Source: Nitrincola tapanii
GTDB lineage: Bacteria > Pseudomonadota > Gammaproteobacteria > Pseudomonadales > Balneatricaceae
Assembly (NCBI RefSeq): GCF_008368715.1
Contig: NZ_SMRS01000001.1
Location: 372,001-436,000 of the forward strand
DNA length: 64,000 nucleotides
Reading direction: 5' to 3'
The notes beneath the pieces are model-generated. The model was not told the DNA's origin. It worked only from the letters and a program-made list of their open reading frames with translations, and made no database searches. This document shows positions 44,737 to 54,101 of the stretch, piece by piece. Within the stretch, counting starts at the first letter, position 1, and every line of letters starts with the position of its first letter. The translations under genes and the position numbers were made by a program.

Positions 44737-46220
44737 GTGCTCACCCTATTCTTTTTACTCAGCAGATCCATCAGGATTGCATAGCTCATCACGGTTACTA
44801 TGGGGAAGATTGAAGCAAATGCAATCAAACCAAAACCATCAATTAATACGTTTCGACCTTCGATCTGGGTTGCCAGGCCGATGCCAAGCGCGGTGACCAG
44901 AGGTACGGTGACTTCCGAGGTGGTCACCCCGCCTAAGTCAAAAGCTAAAGCGATGATATATTTAGGTGAGATAGCCGTGAGCAAGATCACCAGGCTATAA
45001 CCCCCGATAATGAAATAGTGCATGGAGCCACCGGTGATTAAACGATAAACGCCGATGGAGATGCCTAAGGCGACACCCAGTGCGACCATGATGCGTATCG
45101 CGTTACCTCGGATTTTACCAGCCGCCGCTTCTTCCGCTTGTTGTCCAACTGCAATCAGTGCCGGTTCCGCCATAGTAGTGGCAAAACCTATCATGAAAGC
45201 AAAGAGATACACAAAGGTGTAACCATCAAGAGCGAGCAACTGCTCGGCCATGCTGTAACCAATCGGGAAAAGGCCGATCTTGAGGCCAACAACAAACGCA
45301 TAAAGACCGATGATCACCAAGAGAAAACCAAAGGCTATCTTAGGTGGGTTGCTCAGAGGGCGTTTGAGAATGATGTACTGAAAGAACAAAATGGTAATCA
45401 GAATCGGCAGGACATCACGGAACATACTCAGCAGATCAAGAATGCCCTGCATCAAGGCTGAATGACCCACTATTTGATCTTGAGTTTGATGCACTAGGGA
45501 AACCATCTCAGCGGGCATCGAATACACATAGATCCCGTATAGCTGCACGCTGATCATCGGCACCATCACCGCCATAGCCACCAGGCCAAAACCATCAATC
45601 AGAGGGTTACGGCCGCGGATAGAAGAGGCTAAGCCTATGCCCAAGGCGGCAATGAGCGGAACGGTCACAATATTGGTGGTCACGCCGCCGGAGTCGTAGG
45701 CTAATCCAACAATCTCTTCCGGTGCAAAGAAGGTCACGATCACGACCAGGATATAACCAATGATCATGTACCAGTGAATCGGGTGGCCAAAGATGATACG
45801 AAACACCCCGAGGGCAATGACTAGGCCCACCGAGGTGGCGACTAAAAGACGCAGCACTAAGGCGTCAATGCGCCCTTCGCTGATCTCTTGTGCCTGATTG
45901 GCCACTGCAATCAGCGCAGGTTCCGCCACCACGGCGGAAAAACCCAGCGCAAAACCAAATGCCAGCAGAATAGGCACTGAGCCCTTGCGTGCAAACTGAT
46001 TGGATAAGCTTTTGCCAACGGGGAAGATGCTTAAATCTAAACCCTGGAGAAAGAGTGCGACGCCAACGGCTACGATCAACAGACCAAACGCCATGCTCAG
46101 GCTATTGTCCGGCACCTGCTGAAGGATGGCGAGCTGGAAGAAAAGCACAACCGCAACGATCGGAAGAAGATTCTTCAGAGCGTGAAGGAAGGCGTGGAGA
46201 AAGCTTTTCAGATAAAGCAA
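44733..46220 (-). CDS. Tandem DUF1538 membrane protein, putative transporter
   Basis: A 495-residue integral membrane protein with two homologous halves of the DUF1538 type. Each half repeats the same blocks: AEPALIAVANQAQE / AEPALIAVGQQAEE, LAYDSGGVTTNIVTVPLIAA / LAFDLGGVTTSEVTVPLVTA, and RNPLIDGFGLVAMA / RNVLIDGFGLIAFA. Such internal duplication is common in carriers. Substrate unknown. The start is a TTG with AGAGG five bases upstream; no ATG fits as well. It is the first gene of an operon with the PII-like and CBS genes and has its own promoter at 46253-46280. Confidence 0.87.
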   Translation of the reverse strand: MLYLKSFLHAFLHALKNLLPIVAVVLFFQLAILQQVPDNSLSMAFGLLIVAVGVALFLQGLDLSIFPVGKSLSNQFARKGSVPILLAFGFALGFSAVVAEPALIAVANQAQEISEGRIDALVLRLLVATSVGLVIALGVFRIIFGHPIHWYMIIGYILVVIVTFFAPEEIVGLAYDSGGVTTNIVTVPLIAALGIGLASSIRGRNPLIDGFGLVAMAVMVPMISVQLYGIYVYSMPAEMVSLVHQTQDQIVGHSALMQGILDLLSMFRDVLPILITILFFQYIILKRPLSNPPKIAFGFLLVIIGLYAFVVGLKIGLFPIGYSMAEQLLALDGYTFVYLFAFMIGFATTMAEPALIAVGQQAEEAAAGKIRGNAIRIMVALGVALGISIGVYRLITGGSMHYFIIGGYSLVILLTAISPKYIIALAFDLGGVTTSEVTVPLVTALGIGLATQIEGRNVLIDGFGLIAFASIFPIVTVMSYAILMDLLSKKNRVST

Positions 46221-46252
46221 ACTGACCTCTCAGGACAAGCAGGGAGTTGCCC

Positions 46253-46280
46253 AGTATAAGCACTGGATTTATAAGGTCAA
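46253..46280 (-). promoter_or_regulatory. Sigma-70 promoter for the DUF1538 operon
   Basis: Read on the minus strand: TTGACC (46280-46275), 16 bases, TATACT (46258-46253). The start codon lies about 33 bases after the -10 box. A GC-rich stem without a T-run (46303-46329) lies just upstream, between this promoter and the transporter gene. Confidence 0.7.
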
Positions 46281-46359
46281 TCCTGTTGCGTTGGCTTGAT
46301 CTCGGGGCTGAGCTTGTGGCCAAGCCCCGGTTTGGCTCTGAGGGTTAAATCAGATGCAA

Positions 46360-48081
46360 TCAGCGCTCGCGTTTCAAGCGGTGACCGGACGCATATTCGT
46401 TCACATTAATCACGTGATCCCCAATGCGCTCTAAACGGTTCAGGGCATCAATGAAGACCATACCGGAACGGGGTGGGTAATTTCCATTTTCCAAGCGGCT
46501 ATAGTGATTTTTGCGGAACTGTTTGCGTTGCTTATTGATACGTTTTTCCAGCGCAACAGCCTCTTCCAGTTTGACCTCTTCCGGTTCGCGTGCCACGTTT
46601 TGAACCATGTTGAGGATGGCATCATGTAAAACCTCCATCATGATTCTGAGCTCTTCAAAAGCTTCTTCGGGCCAATCACTCTGGTATTCAGAGAGCTTGT
46701 CGGTGGTCTTGGCAGTTTGATAATAAATATCGGCAATACGCTCCAGATCGTTGAGCATCGCCTGCATATTGTGAATCCGCTCGGTGAGCTCATGCTCTAA
46801 AGAGGTGCGTTCACTGATGCGTACCAGATAGTCCGAAATCTCCACTTCCAACTGGTCGGTGGCCTTCTCATCCTTGCGTAGCTTTTTTAACAGATCTTCA
46901 CGATCGGCATTCGGATCAAACAAGAGTTCATTCACTCGGCCGTGCATCCGATCAACAATACCGGCAAAGATCTGTATCTCTTTTTGTGCCTGTTGAATGG
47001 CAAACAGAGGTGAGGTCATCATCCCGGTACTGATGTATTGCAGATGAAACTCATCTTCTTCACCGCCGCGATCAGGTTGAATGTATTCAACAAAACGCAC
47101 CAGATAAGGCACCAGTGCAAAGAGTAAGCAGACATTCAGTACGTTAAAAGTGGTATGAAATAACGAGAGGGCGAGGGTGGCGTTAGAACGTGCTTCCACA
47201 TCTCCGCTTAAAACGGAAACGGGAGATTCAGTGAACAGCTGTACAATCATATCCAGCGCGTTGAGGACCGGATAGATGAGGAGCATCATCCAGAGCACGC
47301 CAATCACGTTAAAGAAAAAGTGGAAGCGGGCGGCGCGTTTGGCATGCACATTCCCGACGAGGGCGGCAATGTTGGCCGTCACCGTGGTGCCGATGTTTTC
47401 ACCGAGGATCATCGCGGCCGCAATTGGGAAGGAGATCCAGCCCTCAAACAACATAACGAGGGTGATCGCAGTTGCGGCAGAGGACGATTGTGTCAGCAGG
47501 GTGAGGATCGTACCCACCAAGACAAATAGGATTAGGGATAAATATCCATAATCAGTAAAGCTGTCGAGGAAAGCGAACATAGCCGGGTTGTTATTGATAT
47601 CCGGTACCGAGCCCTTAATAAATTCCAGACCGATAAACAGAATACCAAAACCCACCATAGCTTCTGCAATGTTGCGCCAGCGTGCATTTTTCGAGAAGAG
47701 GAACGCAAAAAACAAACCGATCAACGCCAGCGCGATGGGGGTAATCTTAAATTTGAAGCCAAATAGTGCGACCAGCCAGGCAGTAATGGTGGTGCCAATG
47801 TTGGCACCCATGATGACGCCAGTGGATTGCACAAAGGTGAGGAGGCCTGCGTTCACAAAGCTGACGGCCATCACGGTGGTGGTGGTGGACGATTGGGTGA
47901 TGGCGGTGGTGCCAAAGCCAGTCAAAACCCCGGTTAAACGGTTGCGTGTCATGCCACCGAGGATGCCTTTGAGGCGGTTGCCGGCAATCTTCTGCAGTCC
48001 CTCACTGAAGATTTTCATGCCGAAAATAAAAATCCCCAGAGATCCGATTAACTGGAGGAAATCAAAAATGCTATAGGTCAT
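46360..48081 (-). CDS. Na+/phosphate cotransporter with C-terminal PhoU-like domain
   Basis: A 573-residue protein of the PNaS/NptA family (Na/Pi cotransporter II-related). The two inverted halves carry the hallmark QSS motifs: TTAITQSSTTTTVMAVSFV and TLLTQSSSAATAITLVMLF, each followed by GANIGTT / GENIGTT. About eight helices fill the first 340 residues. The C-terminal 200 residues are helical, charged and PhoU-like, with HDAILNMVQNV and LNRLERIGDHVINVNEYA. E. coli YjbB has the same arrangement and exports phosphate. The direction of transport here is not known. The upstream region carries Pho-box-like repeats. Confidence 0.93.
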   Translation of the reverse strand: MTYSIFDFLQLIGSLGIFIFGMKIFSEGLQKIAGNRLKGILGGMTRNRLTGVLTGFGTTAITQSSTTTTVMAVSFVNAGLLTFVQSTGVIMGANIGTTITAWLVALFGFKFKITPIALALIGLFFAFLFSKNARWRNIAEAMVGFGILFIGLEFIKGSVPDINNNPAMFAFLDSFTDYGYLSLILFVLVGTILTLLTQSSSAATAITLVMLFEGWISFPIAAAMILGENIGTTVTANIAALVGNVHAKRAARFHFFFNVIGVLWMMLLIYPVLNALDMIVQLFTESPVSVLSGDVEARSNATLALSLFHTTFNVLNVCLLFALVPYLVRFVEYIQPDRGGEEDEFHLQYISTGMMTSPLFAIQQAQKEIQIFAGIVDRMHGRVNELLFDPNADREDLLKKLRKDEKATDQLEVEISDYLVRISERTSLEHELTERIHNMQAMLNDLERIADIYYQTAKTTDKLSEYQSDWPEEAFEELRIMMEVLHDAILNMVQNVAREPEEVKLEEAVALEKRINKQRKQFRKNHYSRLENGNYPPRSGMVFIDALNRLERIGDHVINVNEYASGHRLKRER

Positions 48082-48392
48082 GACGGGGCCTGGCTTTTAA
48101 ATGTGACAGGGAGGTTAAGTTTTTGTGACAGGCATTCTGACGCTGAATTGTTACAGAAGTGTTAAATTTTTGTAACAAAGCGGCAGAAACTTCGAAGCTT
48201 GCGGCTGAAAAGTTTAGATCAAAGCAGAAGGTGTTCAGCGAGGAGCCTGGATCGATCAGAGAGAGGCTTGGGCTTGTTAAACGAGGGCTAAATTCAGTGC
48301 TTGGAGAAGGCTTGGAAATAAAATATTTGTAAATATAAGTACTGTGGGATTTAACAAGCATTGTGACGGGCCGATGTTTGTCACAAAAAAGA
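48082..48392. other. Gene-free region between the phosphate transporter and tRNA-Leu
   Basis: About 310 bases without a credible gene; the one open frame across it on the minus strand also runs through the tRNA and looks spurious. The part near the transporter (48099-48178) holds the Pho-box-like repeats. The remainder is AT-rich and contains TTGTGAC/GTCACAA (48361-48367 and 48380-48386), a 7-base inverted repeat downstream of the tRNA, which could be a weak terminator or processing stem. Confidence 0.6.
48099..48178 (-). promoter_or_regulatory. Two Pho-box-like direct-repeat arrays
   Basis: On the minus strand, two 33-base arrays share 24 of 33 positions. The distal one has TTGTTAC-AAAA-ATTTAAC-ACTT-CTGTAAC (48178-48150). 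The proximal one has CTGTCAC-AAAA-ACTTAAC-CTCC-CTGTCAC (48131-48103). Seven-base units with 4-base, mainly AT-rich linkers (period 11) fit the PhoB box (CTGTCAT-like units). A CAGAAT at 48134-48139 could be a -10 box for the distal array. The proximal array is only 21 bases from the start codon, so it may repress or drive a nearly leaderless transcript. PhoB binding is inference. Confidence 0.5.
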
Positions 48393-48479
48393 TGGTAGCG
48401 GTGGGCGGACTCGAACCGCCACGCCGGTAAAGGCAACGGATTTTGAATCCGTCATGTCTACCAATTCCATCACACCGCC
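48393..48479 (-). tRNA. tRNA-Leu (anticodon CAA)
   Basis: Full 87-base cloverleaf with a long variable arm, as in leucine tRNAs. Acceptor GGCGGTG pairs with CACCGCT, allowing one G-U pair. The anticodon loop TTCAAAA gives CAA (48445-48443), reading UUG. The T-arm is GGCGG-TTCGAGT-CCGCC, and CCA is encoded. Confidence 0.97.
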
Positions 48480-48536
48480 AACTCGAAAGCTTCAACCCTT
48501 GCTCGAACTCAGTCTTGCTTGGTGAAGTGAGGCGAG

Positions 48537-48564
48537 ATTATAGCGAGTTTTTTCGAGGCGTCAA
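48537..48564 (-). promoter_or_regulatory. Strong promoter for tRNA-Leu
   Basis: Minus strand: TTGACG (48564-48559), 16 bases, perfect TATAAT (48542-48537), followed by a C-rich discriminator (CTCGCC) typical of growth-rate-controlled stable-RNA promoters. Confidence 0.85.
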
Positions 48565-48630
48565 TCAAGACTGAAAAAAAGTTTCAGTTGAGTTAAACTG
48601 CGCCACCTTTGTTCTGTACAGATCGGCATC

Positions 48631-51172
<2,542 letters not shown>

Positions 51173-51191
51173 AACCTTTTAGGTTGAATCT

Positions 51192-51219
51192 AGCGCCACT
51201 GAAACAGGTGGCGCTTTTG
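51192..51219 (+). terminator. Weak terminator or attenuator between yajC and secD
   Basis: AGCGCCAC (51192-51199) pairs with GTGGCGCT (51208-51215) around an 8-base loop, followed by a short TTT-G. Partial termination within the operon is possible. Confidence 0.55.
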
Positions 51220-51239
51220 TTTGCTGAGGACGGAGCACG

Positions 51240-53093
51240 ATGCTCAACCGTTATCCCCTGTGGAAAAATCTCCTGATTGTACTGGTCTTAGCGGTGGCAG
51301 CGATCTATGCCGCCCCTAACCTCTATCCGGATGACTATGCTGTGCAGATTTCCGGTTCACGCGCAGTCCATGAAGTGAATGACCGTGTGATGGGTCAGGC
51401 GCTCTCCGTATTGGAAAATGAAGGGATTGCCATCAAATCAGGTGGGATTGAAGGGGGAGCCGGTTTAATTCGTTTCAGCGACAGTGATGCACAGTTGCGT
51501 GGCCGCGAGGTGTTGGCGCGTAGCTTGGGCGAGAATTATGTGGTGGCGATGAATTTGGCCCCCACGACACCCGATTGGCTGATGGCCTTGGGTGCAGGTC
51601 CGATGAAGTTAGGACTTGATCTGCGCGGTGGTGTGCACTTCTTGATGGAGGTGGATACGGTACAGGCCGTGGCGCAGCGTCTTGAAGTCTATGCCAGCGA
51701 TATTCGCACAACTTTGCGTGAGCAGCGTTTGCGCTACCGCAGTGTTGAATTGATGGAAGATGGTCGTTTGGCCGCACGTTTCGCGGATGCGGAAACGCGT
51801 GACCAGGCGCAGAGCCGTTTGCGTCGTGATTTCTCTGAGTTTGCTTTTGAAGCGGCTCAACAAGAGGAAGCGTATCTGCTCTTTATCAGCTTAAATGAGC
51901 AAACGGTGCGTGAAATTGAAGATTATGCGATCGCACAGAACTTGACGACACTGCGTAACCGTGTAAATGAGTTAGGCGTGGCGGAGCCTTTGGTGCAGCG
52001 TCAGGGGCGTAATCGTATCGTGGTGCAGTTGCCGGGTGTGCAAGATGCGGCGGCCGCGAAGCGCGTCATTGGTCAGACGGCTAATCTGGAGTTCCGTCTC
52101 GAGGCGTTAGCAGATGCCAGTCGTGCGAGTACAGAAGTCTTTGAGTTCCGCTCCGATCCAGATCGCAAAGCGACACTGGAACGTGAAATTATTATAACCG
52201 GCTCTAGTGTCGCTAACGCGAATGCGGCCTTTGATGAGAATGGCATGCCCCAGGTTTCGATCACGCTGGATGCACGTGGCGGGCAGATGATGAGTCGTGT
52301 TACGCGTACCTCCATTCAACGGCGTATGGCGGTGGTTTTTGTCGAGCATAAAACGCGGAATGTGATGGAACGAGTGGATGGGGAGATGGTTGAGCGTCGT
52401 ATCCCTTACACCGAAAAGCGTATCATCTCTCTGGCGACTATCCAAAGCGTGCTAGGCAATCAGTTCCGAATTACCGGTTTGGACAGTCCGCGTGAATCCT
52501 CAGAGTTAGCCTTGTTGTTGCGGGCCGGGGCTTTGGCTGCGCCTATCTATTTTGTTGAAGAGCGTACCATTGGCCCGAGTTTGGGGGCCGCAAATATCGA
52601 AATGGGAATGAAGTCGGTACAGATAGGCTTTGCCCTGGTACTGATCTTTATGCTGCTTTTCTATCGGGTGTTTGGTCTTTTAGCGAATATTGCGCTGACC
52701 TTGAACTTGATTTTATTGGTTTCGGTCATGTCTTTGTTGTCTGCGACACTCACGCTGCCAGGGATTGCCGGTATTGTTCTCACAGTGGGTATGGCGGTGG
52801 ATGCCAATGTGCTGATCTTTGAACGCATTAAAGAGGAGCTGCGATCAGGAAGTCCGGTACAGACTGCGATCCATGCCGGCTTTTCACGCGCCTTTAGTAC
52901 CATCCTAGATGCTAACGTGACCACCTTGATTGCGGCGGTGATCCTGTTTGCGATGGGAACCGGGCCGGTTAAAGGTTTTGCCGTGACTTTGTCCGTAGGG
53001 ATCGTCACCTCGATGTTTGCGGCCTTGGTGATTACACGCGCGCTGGTGAATCTGGTGTATGGAAGTCGTAAGCTTGAAAAGCTTTGGTTGTGA
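51240..53093 (+). CDS. secD: Protein translocase subunit SecD
   Basis: Uses the proton gradient to complete protein export on the periplasmic side together with SecF. The 617 residues give one N-terminal helix, a large periplasmic P1 domain and five C-terminal helices of the RND-like fold. Seen motifs: LGLDLRGGVHFLMEVD, VVQLPGVQDAAAAKRVIG and GMAVDANVLIFERIKEEL, which has the essential Asp in the fourth helix. GGAG lies six bases before the ATG. Confidence 0.98.
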   Translation: MLNRYPLWKNLLIVLVLAVAAIYAAPNLYPDDYAVQISGSRAVHEVNDRVMGQALSVLENEGIAIKSGGIEGGAGLIRFSDSDAQLRGREVLARSLGENYVVAMNLAPTTPDWLMALGAGPMKLGLDLRGGVHFLMEVDTVQAVAQRLEVYASDIRTTLREQRLRYRSVELMEDGRLAARFADAETRDQAQSRLRRDFSEFAFEAAQQEEAYLLFISLNEQTVREIEDYAIAQNLTTLRNRVNELGVAEPLVQRQGRNRIVVQLPGVQDAAAAKRVIGQTANLEFRLEALADASRASTEVFEFRSDPDRKATLEREIIITGSSVANANAAFDENGMPQVSITLDARGGQMMSRVTRTSIQRRMAVVFVEHKTRNVMERVDGEMVERRIPYTEKRIISLATIQSVLGNQFRITGLDSPRESSELALLLRAGALAAPIYFVEERTIGPSLGAANIEMGMKSVQIGFALVLIFMLLFYRVFGLLANIALTLNLILLVSVMSLLSATLTLPGIAGIVLTVGMAVDANVLIFERIKEELRSGSPVQTAIHAGFSRAFSTILDANVTTLIAAVILFAMGTGPVKGFAVTLSVGIVTSMFAALVITRALVNLVYGSRKLEKLWL

Positions 53094-53102
53094 GGCAAAA
53101 GA

Positions 53103-54029
53103 ATGATTCATATTCAGCGTCAAATTAATTTCATGGGGCTGCGCAAAGGTGCTGCAGCCCTATCGATCATCCTTCTGTTGGCGTCCATTCTGTCTTTGGC
53201 CATTAATGGTTTAAAGTTTGGTTTGGATTTTACCGGCGGTAGTCTTGTAGAAGTTACCTATGAGCGCCCTATTGAGTTGGAGGCTGTGCGTGCCACTCTG
53301 CGTGGTGCAGGCTATCAGGATGCGGTTGTGCAAACCTTTGGTGCCGCTAACGATATTTTGATTCGCTTGGGTGAGGCGCATGATCCGCAGCTGGGGCAGA
53401 CCATCCTGCAGCTTCTGCAATCAGCAGAAGAGCAAACCGTCACGCTGCGGCGTAATGAGTTTGTGGGTTCCCAGGTCGGTGAAGAACTGCGCGAGCAAGG
53501 TGGGCTGGGCCTGCTGGTTGCCTTGATGATGGTCATGGTCTACCTGGCATTTCGCTTCCAGTTTAAGTTTTCGGTTGGAGCGGTCTTGGCTCTGGCGCAT
53601 GACGTGATTCTGGTGTTGGGTTTCTTCTCCTTTCTGCAAATCGATTTTGATTTAACGGTGTTGGCAGCGGCCTTGGCCGTGATTGGTTACTCACTTAACG
53701 ATACCATCGTAGTTTATGATCGGATTCGTGAGAATTTTCGCATTATGCGGGTGAGTGAGCCGATCGAAGTACTCAATCAATCTTTAAATGAAACCCTAAG
53801 CCGTACTATTGTTACATCTTTGACTACACTCTTAGTGTTGGTGGTACTGGCGTTTTTTGGTGGTGAGATGATTTATGGTTTTGCGATTGCCCTCCTGGTG
53901 GGGGTGGTGGTTGGAACCTACTCTTCGATCTATGTAGCAGGCAATATCCTGCTGATGTTGAATGTCAGTCGTGAAGATCTGATACCGCCTCCTCCGAAAG
54001 AAGAGGATGAGGCGGAACAGCTCCCGTGA
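53103..54029 (+). CDS. secF: Protein translocase subunit SecF
   Basis: Partner of SecD in the Sec export complex. The 308-residue protein has six predicted helices, the family stretch LKFGLDFTGGSLVEVTY near the N-terminus and the Asp/Arg-containing GYSLNDTIVVYDRIREN. The C-terminal tail is acidic and Pro-rich. It starts nine bases after secD. Confidence 0.98.
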   Translation: MIHIQRQINFMGLRKGAAALSIILLLASILSLAINGLKFGLDFTGGSLVEVTYERPIELEAVRATLRGAGYQDAVVQTFGAANDILIRLGEAHDPQLGQTILQLLQSAEEQTVTLRRNEFVGSQVGEELREQGGLGLLVALMMVMVYLAFRFQFKFSVGAVLALAHDVILVLGFFSFLQIDFDLTVLAAALAVIGYSLNDTIVVYDRIRENFRIMRVSEPIEVLNQSLNETLSRTIVTSLTTLLVLVVLAFFGGEMIYGFAIALLVGVVVGTYSSIYVAGNILLMLNVSREDLIPPPPKEEDEAEQLP

Positions 54030-54032
54030 TTG

Positions 54033-54060
54033 AAAAGCCGGCCAGATAGCCGGCTTTTTC
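54033..54060 (+). terminator. Rho-independent terminator after secF
   Basis: AAAAGCCGGC (54033-54042) pairs with GCCGGCTTTT (54049-54058) around the loop CAGATA; the T-run continues. It ends the queA-secF operon. Confidence 0.93.
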
Positions 54061-54101
54061 TCTTCAGGTGAGCGAATTAATGAGAAAAATACGGAATTAA
54101 T

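Noticed and set aside
46303-46329. GC-rich stem between the phosphate transporter and the DUF1538 promoter as a terminator
   Set aside because: The stem is seven bases with a 13-base loop and no T-run; termination here is possible but not supported.
48361-48386. Inverted repeat downstream of tRNA-Leu as a Rho-independent terminator
   Set aside because: On the transcribed strand the T-run precedes rather than follows the stem, so it does not fit the intrinsic-terminator layout.
48071-48436. Minus-strand open frame of 121 codons before the phosphate transporter
   Set aside because: It overlaps tRNA-Leu and the Pho-box-like region, has no ribosome-binding site and no domain-like pattern.
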